Source of the DNA: Fulvivirga ligni
Lineage (GTDB): Bacteria > Bacteroidota > Bacteroidia > Cytophagales > Cyclobacteriaceae
Direction: 5' to 3'
DNA length: 64,000 nucleotides
Assembly (NCBI RefSeq): GCF_021389935.1
Contig: NZ_CP089979.1
Span: forward strand, 3,825,001 to 3,889,000
Shown here: positions 52,950 through 61,781 of the stretch, piece by piece
Position numbering within the stretch: position 1 is the first letter of the stretch
Layout: each line of letters begins with the position of its first letter
Notes under the pieces: model-generated
Told to the model about the DNA's origin: nothing
Seen by the model: only the letters and a program-made list of their open reading frames with translations
The model's database searches: none
Made by a program: the position numbers and the translations under genes

Positions 52950-53954
52950 TCAGTTTACTTCAATCTTAAAGGTGCAGATATATTCTGTGTAGTTTAAAAT
53001 ATGAACCAGGTATTTGCCCTTGTTATTGAAGGTGTGGTCAAAGGCAATTTCTCCCTCTAGATTAGGATGAACCTCAGCTTCAAGCAACTCTACGTCATTT
53101 CCTTTAACTATCTGATAAGTAATGAATTGTGGAGAAGAAGCATTGTTTTTTTTCAATGTAAATGGTACGGTGTCTCCTTTGTTAATTTCCCTTTTAAAGG
53201 CCTTCGCGGTAGGTAATAGCTTCTCGTTGAAAGCGCCTTTGTAAAGCAGAGGTGCGTTCAAAAATTGATCAAAAGATGGTTTTTTATCCATCAATAGCCA
53301 GGCCGTGTCCAGCGGGTAATGATTCTTAGCGAATAATGATGGTTCTGTCAGAAAATAACCTTCACTAAAGCTTGTAATGAATCTCCCTTGAGCGGGATTA
53401 ATGATTCCACTGGACCAGGTAGCATCGCATAAATACCATTTGCCGTTGAGTTTTACTGCATTCCAGGAGTGATTAGGGATACTTTTGGTCTCTACGTTCG
53501 AAACAACAGTTCGGCCGTAGCCATCTATAATTACGCATTCAATATCAGAATGATAGGCCAGTTGTTTTATTAAATATGCATAGCCACTGCACACAGTAGA
53601 ATAGTTTTTTCTCAGTTGTTTGAAAACCTTTTGCACGAAGGATTTATTCCATTCATTGAGTTCAAATGGCTCATTTTGATACTTCTCTCTCTTGCGCTTA
53701 TTGATTTCATATAGCGTAGGATCATTGGCAATGTTATCACAGACCCACCGATAGATAGCTCTGAACTTTTGTTCGTCATCTGGTAAGTTCGTGGTGAGAC
53801 CAAGGGATAATGCCCTTAAGTTATCCAAGGAATTGCCTTTGAAAACTGTAGCTATGCTATCCGCTTTAGAGTAACGGGCATTATCATTATCTGACCCTTG
53901 TGCATAAAGTGTGATGTTTATGCCCAGGACTAATATTAAGATGAAGATTCTCAC
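52950..53954 (-). CDS. Transglutaminase-like cysteine peptidase-fold protein
   Basis: 334 residues, GTG start adjacent to the stop of the next gene. A signal peptide (FILILVLGINITLYAQG) is present. The catalytic triad is visible: Cys in NYSTVCSGYAYL, His in NHSWNAVKLNGKWYL and Asp in CDATWSSG, as in the transglutaminase-like/DUF fold. The C-terminal ~90 residues look like a beta domain. Cooperation with the carboxypeptidase-regulatory gene upstream is likely since they are directly adjacent. Confidence 0.85.
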   Translation of the reverse strand: MRIFILILVLGINITLYAQGSDNDNARYSKADSIATVFKGNSLDNLRALSLGLTTNLPDDEQKFRAIYRWVCDNIANDPTLYEINKRKREKYQNEPFELNEWNKSFVQKVFKQLRKNYSTVCSGYAYLIKQLAYHSDIECVIIDGYGRTVVSNVETKSIPNHSWNAVKLNGKWYLCDATWSSGIINPAQGRFITSFSEGYFLTEPSLFAKNHYPLDTAWLLMDKKPSFDQFLNAPLLYKGAFNEKLLPTAKAFKREINKGDTVPFTLKKNNASSPQFITYQIVKGNDVELLEAEVHPNLEGEIAFDHTFNNKGKYLVHILNYTEYICTFKIEVN

Positions 53955-54662
53955 TTAGAATATGTTCTTTATTTTATCCCATAGATTTTCTTTTGGCTCC
54001 TGGTAAACTTTACCCACCACTACTTCTCCTAATATGGACACTGTAATTTTCATTTCTATTTCCAGGTTTTCGACGCTCTTGTTGGGCACTTTATATTCCT
54101 CAGTTTCGAAGCCGATAAAAGAAAACAATAGTATGTCACCCTCTTCTAAAGCTTGAGGAAATTCAAAACGACCATCTTTGTCGGCTACAGTCCCTATTTC
54201 ACTGCCTTTTAATATGATGTTAGCACCCGGAACGGCTTGTCCTTCTCCATCTTTTACCACACCTTTTATCCAGTGTTTCTCAGCGGCCGAAGATGCATGA
54301 GTACTTTTGTCATTAGCCGTAGTCAGCACTGTTTCTTCTACAAAGTTTGTTTGCGCCTTCACTGTTGGCGTAAAAGCAAGTACTGATAAGCCAATAACTG
54401 CCGCTTTTACCCACAGCCAGTTATTGATTTTGGGCATGTCTACCAATTCATAGGTTTTTAATTGTTCACCTCTAAACATACCACATACTTTTCCTCCTTT
54501 GTGATTCAGGAAGTAGTCTTTTAATTCAACATCAGTCATGCTGGTAAAGTCTACTACATTTCTTTCGCAGACTGCGCAGTAGCCACCTTCTTTGGTTGGT
54601 GTAAACTCTGACCAGTTTTCATTGCAAGGATTCTCTACGGAAAGTGTTATGTGTTTTTTCAT
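53955..54662 (-). CDS. Carboxypeptidase-regulatory-like domain membrane protein with Cys-rich N-terminus
   Basis: 235 residues. The N-terminal 65 residues have CNENW...GGYCAVCERNVVDFT...VCGMF, a conserved Cys arrangement probably binding metal and characteristic of Bacteroidota proteins of this type. A membrane helix follows (WVKAAVIGLSVLAFTPTV), then a beta-sandwich CarbopepD_reg_2 domain: IKGVVKDGEGQAVPGANI and GTVADKDGRFEF. Topology would put the Cys part in the cytoplasm and the beta domain outside. Followed immediately by the transglutaminase-like gene. Confidence 0.85.
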   Translation of the reverse strand: MKKHITLSVENPCNENWSEFTPTKEGGYCAVCERNVVDFTSMTDVELKDYFLNHKGGKVCGMFRGEQLKTYELVDMPKINNWLWVKAAVIGLSVLAFTPTVKAQTNFVEETVLTTANDKSTHASSAAEKHWIKGVVKDGEGQAVPGANIILKGSEIGTVADKDGRFEFPQALEEGDILLFSFIGFETEEYKVPNKSVENLEIEMKITVSILGEVVVGKVYQEPKENLWDKIKNIF

Positions 54663-54860
54663 AATTATAGGATTTTAGAAGTAGGATGCAGGATGTTTAA
54701 AGATTCCATAAACAGAAATCATTTTTTTTAAATTTTATTTTCCATTCCATGGATTGGGCATTTTTTTCTACAGTAGGAAAATGCTATTTGAGCATTTTAT
54801 AGCTTCATGGCGACTTTTGGTTATGGCACACTTATCTCTATATGAGAGAAGACTATAACT

Positions 54861-56162
54861 ATGATTATGATTAAACATACCAACACCCTCGTATTTGCAT
54901 TTATTTCTTTTTTATTATTCTCCTGTGCCAGCAATAAGCCTGTTTATAACAATAAAGTAGCTAATGATACGCTACCGGCGGCTTATGCTACGAAGTCCGT
55001 AATGAACTTTAGTAACGTTACAGGCTGGGAAGATGGCCTGAAACCTAAGGCGCCAGAGGGATTTGAGGTTAATCCTTTTTATGGGGGCCTGGAAAATCCA
55101 AGGTGGTTATATGAGTTGCCCAATGGAGACATTCTAGTCGCTGAAAGTAATTCTAATCATAGCTTCCTGGAGCAATTCGGAGCCATATTTATTGGGGCTA
55201 ATAAGTCAAATAATTTAAAAAAGAGTGCAGATAGAATCTCCTTGCTAAAAGATACAAATAATGATGGCACAGCGGATGAAAGGCATATACTTGTTGAAGA
55301 TCTTAATCAGCCTTTAGGTATGCTTTTGATGAATGATTATCTATATATCGCTAATACGGAAGCTTTGGTCAGATATAATTTCAAGGTTGGGGAAACTAAG
55401 CTCACAGGTAAAAGTGAAAAGATAATGGATTTCCCTTCTGGAAAACATAACAGACACTGGACAAGAAATATCATTGCAAATAAAGATGAATCCAAGATTT
55501 ATGTGGCTATTGGTTCTGGTAGCAACGTGGCAGAATACGGCGTTTCGAACGAAATATTAAGAGCTGACATTCTGGAGATTAACCCTGATGGATCTGCCAT
55601 GCGCATATTTGCTGATGGTATCAGAAATCCTGTGGGTATGGACTGGAACCCAGATACAGGCGAGCTCTGGACTGTGGTGAATGAGCGCGATGAGCTCGGC
55701 GATAACTTAGTGCCAGACTACCTTACTCATGTAGAAGAAAATGGCTTCTATGGCTGGCCTTACGTATACTTCGGACAGCATGATGACCCTAGAATTGGAG
55801 ACGATCCGGCTGTAGTTAAGAATACTATTGTGCCAGATTATGCTTTGGGGGCACACACCGCCTCTTTAGGATTACAATTTTATAAGGGTGATGCATTCCC
55901 TTCAAAATATAGAAATGGAGCCTTTATAGCACAGCATGGTTCTTGGAATAGATCAACGTTGGCAGGCTATAAAGTGATATTTGTGCCGTTTAAAAACGGA
56001 AAACCAGCTGGCAATTCTGAAGATTTCCTGACCGGCTTTGTAGAAAATTTAGATAAGGAGAAAGTTCATGGACGACCTGTTTGTGTGATACAGGATCATG
56101 AAGGTAATCTGCTCGTTACTGATGATACTTCTGGTATGATATGGAGAGTTAGTGCCAAATAA
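54861..56162 (+). CDS. PQQ-dependent sugar (sorbosone) dehydrogenase-like lipoprotein
   Basis: 433 residues, with ATG 54867 as an alternative start. A lipobox (FLLFSC) gives an envelope lipoprotein. The six-bladed beta-propeller of soluble glucose/sorbosone dehydrogenases is shown by GIRNPVGMDWNPDTGELWTV, NGFYGWPYVYFG, IAQHGSWNRSTLAGYK and VHGRPVCVIQDHEGNLLVTD. It probably oxidises sugars in the periplasm with PQQ or another cofactor. No biosynthetic or partner genes are nearby. Confidence 0.9.
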   Translation: MIMIKHTNTLVFAFISFLLFSCASNKPVYNNKVANDTLPAAYATKSVMNFSNVTGWEDGLKPKAPEGFEVNPFYGGLENPRWLYELPNGDILVAESNSNHSFLEQFGAIFIGANKSNNLKKSADRISLLKDTNNDGTADERHILVEDLNQPLGMLLMNDYLYIANTEALVRYNFKVGETKLTGKSEKIMDFPSGKHNRHWTRNIIANKDESKIYVAIGSGSNVAEYGVSNEILRADILEINPDGSAMRIFADGIRNPVGMDWNPDTGELWTVVNERDELGDNLVPDYLTHVEENGFYGWPYVYFGQHDDPRIGDDPAVVKNTIVPDYALGAHTASLGLQFYKGDAFPSKYRNGAFIAQHGSWNRSTLAGYKVIFVPFKNGKPAGNSEDFLTGFVENLDKEKVHGRPVCVIQDHEGNLLVTDDTSGMIWRVSAK

Positions 56163-56184
56163 GGCACCAACCCAGATCTATATC

Positions 56185-59010
56185 TTAGTAGTGTGCTATA
56201 CTTGTAAGCTCAGCTAATATTTTATCGCAGTTTTCAATCACCTTTCTATGAAGGCCGTTGATAGATGCTGTTCCTTCCATTTGGTTAATTTCTCTCAGAA
56301 TACTAGCAAGCTCCTCCTGCTCAAAAACTTTGTTTAAGCTGGTAATTTTATGGATGGCATCTTTTAATCTCTTTTCATCTGAAGTCTTTATCGCACCGTT
56401 AAAATCCTTTAAAAACTCCTCATAATTTTTGATGCAGTTGTTGGCAAAGTCCATTATAAAGTCCTTATCGCCGTCAGCATAGATATTGATTACATCTGCA
56501 ATTCTGCTCTCATCCGTGTTTATCATCTCGTTCATAACTTTACCGTTTACTCGTTCTGAAAATTTGTACAATGTTTTATATAGCTCAGCAGGTCTGAAAG
56601 GCTTGCTCAAGTAGCCGTCCATTCCCAACTTAAATACTTCGTCTTTTACTTCTGCCAATGCATCTGCCGTTAGGGCAATAATGGGGATTGACCTAAAGTA
56701 TGGATCATGTGATAGTCTGATCTTAGCAGTAGCTTCGTATCCATTCACTTCAGGCATTCTAAGGTCCATAAGTATCATGTCAAACCTTTTGGTTGAAACA
56801 AGATTCAGGGCTTCCATACCATTGTTAGCCATTTCATAGGTTACATTGGCTCTCTTTAAGAATTTACCTATAAGTATCTGATTAGCAGTGTTATCTTCAG
56901 CTACTAATACATGTAAATCTTTCTTTCTGATATCTTCTAAGGTAATGTCGTTATAGAGTTCGCTCACCGTAGGCTGACCTTCTTCCAGATATAAATCAAA
57001 GTAGAATTCAGATCCCTCTCCCAGCCTGCTGTAAATTTTGATATCGCTGCCCATCATGTTCAGAAGTTTTCTGGTGATGTATAGTCCCAGGCCGGTGCCA
57101 CCGTATTTTCTGGTGGTTCCTGTTTCAGCTTGCTCAAAAGATTCAAAGATCTTGGATTGGTTCTCTGGTGCAATTCCTATTCCTGAATCCTTTACAGAGA
57201 ATTTCATTCCGTACTTGCCATCTTTTTGCTCCAGATATTTTACTGATATATCCACATATCCGTCAGTGGTGAATTTCACGGCATTACCAACCAAATTGTA
57301 AATGATCTGGCTTATTCTGGTAATATCACCAATGAAGTGTGTAGGCAATTTCTCATCATAATTCGTTCTGATAGTTACCAAGTTTTCATCTGCCTTTTGG
57401 AATAATGAATTTTGAATGTTCTTAATCAATTCATGTAAGCCAAATACATTCTGCTCAAGCTTAAGCTTGTTAGATTCTATCTTATTGATATCTAAAATAT
57501 CATTGACCAAATTCAGGAGATTGTCACCCGAAAACTTTAAAAGCTTAAGGTGCTCCAGTTGATCAGGACGTGGGTTTTCAGACATTAATAAATGAGATAA
57601 ACCGTTGATAGCATTTAGTGGAGTCCGGATTTCATGACTCATGGTGGCTAGAAACTGCGCTTTAGCCTTGGTGGCTTTCTCGGCTTCTTCTGTGGCTCTT
57701 TCAGCTTCCTCTTTAGCCTTTAGCAATTGCAGGTTTCGCTCTTTTAGAGTGGTAATATCTTCAGTAAGAACGAGTACGCCGCCTATTTCGTCGTCACTTA
57801 TGAACCACGGTCTTACTTCCCATTTTAACCATATTTTTCCCTCTCCATTTGTTCTACCAAAAGATTCTTCATTACTGTATTCAATGGCGCCCTTTAGGCA
57901 TCTCTCATAGATTTTTTTCCATTTTTCTACATCCATGGTTGGGAAGGTATCGTAAATTTTCCTTCCCAATATCATACCGCCTGGAGCGTGATAATCTTCC
58001 CTCCATTTCTTGCTCACCGTAATGAATTCCATGTGCCTGTTGAACATGGCTACAGTAGCTGGTGTGTATTCGATAAAGGCGCTTAATTGATTCTTAATTA
58101 CCTTCTTTTTATGTATATCAATCACTCGACCCACCAAAAGAATAATTTTTCCTTTTTCTCTTCTGACGTTACCGGTTACTTCTACCCAGCGGTACTCCCC
58201 TTTTTTTGTTAAAACTCTGATTTCAACGGGCGCATGATTTTCCTTTTTCCCTGCTGCTGATATGGCTCTCTTGAGAAGCATTTTATCTGCAGGGTGTACT
58301 CTGCTAAGCAGGTTTTTGATAGTAGCTTCTATCTCAGATTTTTTGAAACCTAGTATCTTGTATAGATGATTAGACCAAGTTTCAGTGCCTTCTATTATAC
58401 TTTTTTCAAAAATTCCAACCTTGATAGAGTTGCTTAAAAACTCCATTTTCTTTACTCTAAAATCAGCTTCTTGTTTAGCCTGTTGTAATTTTATCTGTGT
58501 TTTATCAAGATTTTCTACAGTATGTTGAAGCTCATCTCTTCGCATTCTTAATTCAATAAGGTTCATGGCTTGTTTGGCCAGAAGATTTAATGAATTGATC
58601 TGTTGGTCAGTTAATGTTTTAGGTTTGTCATCAAGCACACAAAGAGAGCCTAGCTTAGTGCCATCATAAGATGTAAGAGCAATGCCTGCATAAAATCTTA
58701 TGTATGGCTTCCCGGTAACTAAAGGATTGTTTTTAAACCTATCATCTTTATGAGCATCTTCTACTATAAAAACATTATTTGAAGATTTTAAAGTGTAATT
58801 GCAGAAGGTGTGGTTGATTGGTATGTTAACAATATCATCCAGTTCGCAAGCTCTGTAGTAGACCTCATCTTCGCTGATAAGTGTAAGTAAAGCACCAGGT
58901 GTCTCACAAATTTGTGAGGCCAGTGTTGTGATGGCATCAATGTCTGACTGTGGTAACGCTTGTAACAGTTTTACAGGACTTGCCTTCTCCGCTTTTAAAG
59001 CTTTGCTCAT
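56185..59010 (-). CDS. Hybrid sensor histidine kinase (GAF-PAS-PAS-HisKA-HATPase-REC-HPt)
   Basis: 941 residues without membrane segments, so a cytosolic sensor. Order: GAF (~15-150), two PAS domains (~195-300 and ~305-425), a short coiled-coil (AEEAEKATKAKAQ), HisKA with MSHEIRTPLNAI (His near 460), HATPase (~515-685), receiver (~705-825) with the phospho-acceptor Asp in ILMDLRMPE (~746) and Lys in YLSKPFRP, and C-terminal HPt with AIHKITS. It should perform a complete phosphorelay inside one protein and hand on to an unlinked response regulator. The opening SDIDAITTLASQICETPGA is typical of GAF-kinases. Confidence 0.93.
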   Translation of the reverse strand: MSKALKAEKASPVKLLQALPQSDIDAITTLASQICETPGALLTLISEDEVYYRACELDDIVNIPINHTFCNYTLKSSNNVFIVEDAHKDDRFKNNPLVTGKPYIRFYAGIALTSYDGTKLGSLCVLDDKPKTLTDQQINSLNLLAKQAMNLIELRMRRDELQHTVENLDKTQIKLQQAKQEADFRVKKMEFLSNSIKVGIFEKSIIEGTETWSNHLYKILGFKKSEIEATIKNLLSRVHPADKMLLKRAISAAGKKENHAPVEIRVLTKKGEYRWVEVTGNVRREKGKIILLVGRVIDIHKKKVIKNQLSAFIEYTPATVAMFNRHMEFITVSKKWREDYHAPGGMILGRKIYDTFPTMDVEKWKKIYERCLKGAIEYSNEESFGRTNGEGKIWLKWEVRPWFISDDEIGGVLVLTEDITTLKERNLQLLKAKEEAERATEEAEKATKAKAQFLATMSHEIRTPLNAINGLSHLLMSENPRPDQLEHLKLLKFSGDNLLNLVNDILDINKIESNKLKLEQNVFGLHELIKNIQNSLFQKADENLVTIRTNYDEKLPTHFIGDITRISQIIYNLVGNAVKFTTDGYVDISVKYLEQKDGKYGMKFSVKDSGIGIAPENQSKIFESFEQAETGTTRKYGGTGLGLYITRKLLNMMGSDIKIYSRLGEGSEFYFDLYLEEGQPTVSELYNDITLEDIRKKDLHVLVAEDNTANQILIGKFLKRANVTYEMANNGMEALNLVSTKRFDMILMDLRMPEVNGYEATAKIRLSHDPYFRSIPIIALTADALAEVKDEVFKLGMDGYLSKPFRPAELYKTLYKFSERVNGKVMNEMINTDESRIADVINIYADGDKDFIMDFANNCIKNYEEFLKDFNGAIKTSDEKRLKDAIHKITSLNKVFEQEELASILREINQMEGTASINGLHRKVIENCDKILAELTSIAHY

Positions 59011-59389
59011 TCCGTTTCATTTATTGAAAAACTAGCGTTGGTTTTTTTTGGTATTTGGTTGTGTTATTTCAGGCTGTTTGCTCATTTATATGCAAATCTT
59101 ACATGGTGTAACCCTCTAAAAGTACCTAAAAATCCACAAAAAAGCCAATGTGTTGGGTTGACGTATTCTAAATAGGTTTAGCAAAACCAAATAAATTGGA
59201 TAATATTATCTATTTAGGCCTCAGAGCTAAAAATAGCACCTCTCTAATCAGAAAAATGTAAGTATATATTGATGATTCTAGCTCTTTTTTTTTGTGATCA
59301 TTCGTATATATAACATGTGTAATTTTAGAAAGTGTCGATATGTCGACCTCATATGAGTCTAGGATAATGCTCTTCCGTTAGTTTGCGGT
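59011..59389. other. Intergenic region between histidine kinase and FtsX permease
   Basis: No gene. CTAAATAG (59168-59175) and CTATTTAG (59210-59217) form an 8-bp inverted repeat; near 59335 lies GTCGATATGTCGAC. Nothing else stands out. Confidence 0.5.
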
Positions 59390-61774
59390 TCAGTCCATTC
59401 GAATTGTATCAACAGGATTCTTGCTGATAGCTACAAACATCTGCTTAAAAATGACGATGAATATAAGCGTGAAAACTATAATGAATGGAAGCATAAAAAA
59501 CCAGCTGCCAATGTCCACTTGATCAATGAAACTGCCTAACCACTCTTTCATAGCATAATAGGCCAAGCTTATAGCAATGGTGTATGCCAGGGCCGCAAGA
59601 ATGAAATATGTTCTAGTCAAATTCAAAAATAAATGCTTAAACGAGGCGCCAAGTACCTTTCTTATAGCCACTTCCTTTTCCCTTTCCCTTACTGTCTGAA
59701 GTGATAAACCTACCAAACCAATAGATGAGATGATAATTGATAATATACAGAGCACAGTAAAGAATTTCTGAAAACGAAGGTCATTGCTATATTGTTGGTT
59801 GTAGAAATGATCTAAATAGAAATGATCAAAGGGAGAGTCAGGAAAGGCCTTTTTCCATGATTGCTCTATCTGATTAATTAGATGGGGTGATGCATCTTGA
59901 GCAAAGTCGATGACATAGTAATTCATATCTCCTTTGATCTCATTATAAATTGTAGGGCTAATTTTATTTTTCAGTCCTTGCTGATGTACATCTTTCGCCA
60001 CACCCAAAATAGTGATGGCCTGATCATTAGAATATATTGTGCTGCCAATCGCATGATTATCATCATTAAACCCTAATAAAGCCGCTGCTGTCTCATTAAG
60101 GATCACGCCATCATTTTCCTGATCAGTTTTAAACTTATCTCCGGCTACAGTCTGTATGTTGAAAATGTCGAAATAACTAGCCTCTACATTTAAATAGGTG
60201 AAGTCATAGTCAGAAACTTGGCCTTTATCCCGGCTATATTGATTAGATCGCCAATATACCTCCATGCCCGGTACCGCATCTGTAGCAGTAATTCCTTTTA
60301 TACCAGACAAACTGCTTAATGATGAAGATAATTTTGTGAATGTGTTGTTGGAATCGTCTATGTTGGGCTGCTTGATTACCAGTTTATTACGGGTGTTTAC
60401 CCCTTTATCAAAATTCAGAATGTAATCAATTTGCTGATAAACAGTGAGTGAGCCCGCAATGAGAAAGATGGTGATAACAAACTGTAAAACCAGTATACCG
60501 CTTCTCAACTTAATCCCTCCTATTGACGTGTGTGCAGTTCCCTTAAGTACCAATTGAGGTTTCCAACCAGACATGATTAATGCAGGGTAGCAGCCGGTAA
60601 GTAAGGTTCCTATAACCAGTATAATCATCATTTCCAGCCAGTAGTCAGCAATTGAATGAAGATGGATTGATCCTTGTATCTGGAAAAAGCTTTCGAAGTA
60701 TGGCGTTAAAGTTTGGATCACAGTAACAGCTAATAGCATACCCATAGCATTAATTAAAAAGGATTCTGTCATAAACTGCCAAAAGAGTTGCTTTCGCACG
60801 GCGCCAGAGGCCTTTCTTACACCTACTTCTTTCATTCTTTTGTTGGAAATAGAGGCATAGAGGTTAATGACATTTACATAGATAATCATCAGTATTAAAA
60901 TGCCCAATAAAAGAAGATACCATAGAGTCTCACCATTGACCGGCTCATCAAACTCCGAAAATACTGTAGAGTCATTATGAATTTCGGTAATAGGCTGAAA
61001 AACGTATGTTTCAACATCCTGATTCTGAATATTTGCCACATAGTGATTAAACTGATCCTGTAATTGATTTATGGAGATCCCCTTGTCCACTTGGATATAA
61101 GTGAATAGATTATTCCAATGCCAATTGCTCTCAATTTCATCTCCAAGAAACTGCTTCACGGTGGCGAAGGACATCAAGAGTTCAGGTTTTAAATGGCTAT
61201 CTTTCCGAATGTCTTCATAGACGCCTTTGACGGTAAACTCCACGCTTCCTCCCAGGTTCGGGCTATTGATTTTCACCACTTGCCCCACCGGATCAATATC
61301 TCCATAGAGCTTATTCGCCAGCTTGTCAGACATCACCACTGTACCGGGAACATCGAAGCCCTCGAGCTGACTACCAGGCTTAAACTGGAAGGAGAATACA
61401 TCAAAATGCCGCTTTTCTACCAACAGAATATCTGATTCCTTAACACTCTTAGCTTCAGTAATTACACTGGCGTCTCCAAATAGCACCACTCTTGAAAAGT
61501 CCTTGACGGTCGGGAAATTATCCATCAAAGCTTTAGCTACTGCGGGTGATGTTCTTGCTGAGCTTTGTTCTGTATCATTCTGACTCACCATGTTCACCCT
61601 GTACAGCTCGTCCGAATGTTCCAGATATGCATCATAGTTGCTCTCAAAGCTGTAATATTTATATAGCAGTACAGAAGTAGATATGCCGATACCAAGGCAA
61701 ACAATGTATAGAATGCCTAATATTTTGTACTTGAGCAGTTGTCTGAAGGCTATTTTGAGGTAATGTTTAATCAT
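59390..61774 (-). CDS. ABC transporter permease (MacB/FtsX family)
   Basis: 794 residues. N-terminal membrane helix (LLKYKILGILYIVCLGIGIST) then a MacB periplasmic domain (SSARTSPAVAKALMDNFPTV), an FtsX domain with ISNKRMKEVGVRKASGAVRK, a second periplasmic domain and a second FtsX domain ending in REREKEVAIRKVLGASFKH and KNPVDTIRMD. Duplicated FtsX domains as in the gene that follows. The permease is encoded directly downstream (7 bp) of the next permease, a paralogue pair common in Cytophagales. No ATPase in view. Confidence 0.92.
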   Translation of the reverse strand: MIKHYLKIAFRQLLKYKILGILYIVCLGIGISTSVLLYKYYSFESNYDAYLEHSDELYRVNMVSQNDTEQSSARTSPAVAKALMDNFPTVKDFSRVVLFGDASVITEAKSVKESDILLVEKRHFDVFSFQFKPGSQLEGFDVPGTVVMSDKLANKLYGDIDPVGQVVKINSPNLGGSVEFTVKGVYEDIRKDSHLKPELLMSFATVKQFLGDEIESNWHWNNLFTYIQVDKGISINQLQDQFNHYVANIQNQDVETYVFQPITEIHNDSTVFSEFDEPVNGETLWYLLLLGILILMIIYVNVINLYASISNKRMKEVGVRKASGAVRKQLFWQFMTESFLINAMGMLLAVTVIQTLTPYFESFFQIQGSIHLHSIADYWLEMMIILVIGTLLTGCYPALIMSGWKPQLVLKGTAHTSIGGIKLRSGILVLQFVITIFLIAGSLTVYQQIDYILNFDKGVNTRNKLVIKQPNIDDSNNTFTKLSSSLSSLSGIKGITATDAVPGMEVYWRSNQYSRDKGQVSDYDFTYLNVEASYFDIFNIQTVAGDKFKTDQENDGVILNETAAALLGFNDDNHAIGSTIYSNDQAITILGVAKDVHQQGLKNKISPTIYNEIKGDMNYYVIDFAQDASPHLINQIEQSWKKAFPDSPFDHFYLDHFYNQQYSNDLRFQKFFTVLCILSIIISSIGLVGLSLQTVREREKEVAIRKVLGASFKHLFLNLTRTYFILAALAYTIAISLAYYAMKEWLGSFIDQVDIGSWFFMLPFIIVFTLIFIVIFKQMFVAISKNPVDTIRMD

Positions 61775-61781
61775 GACTTTG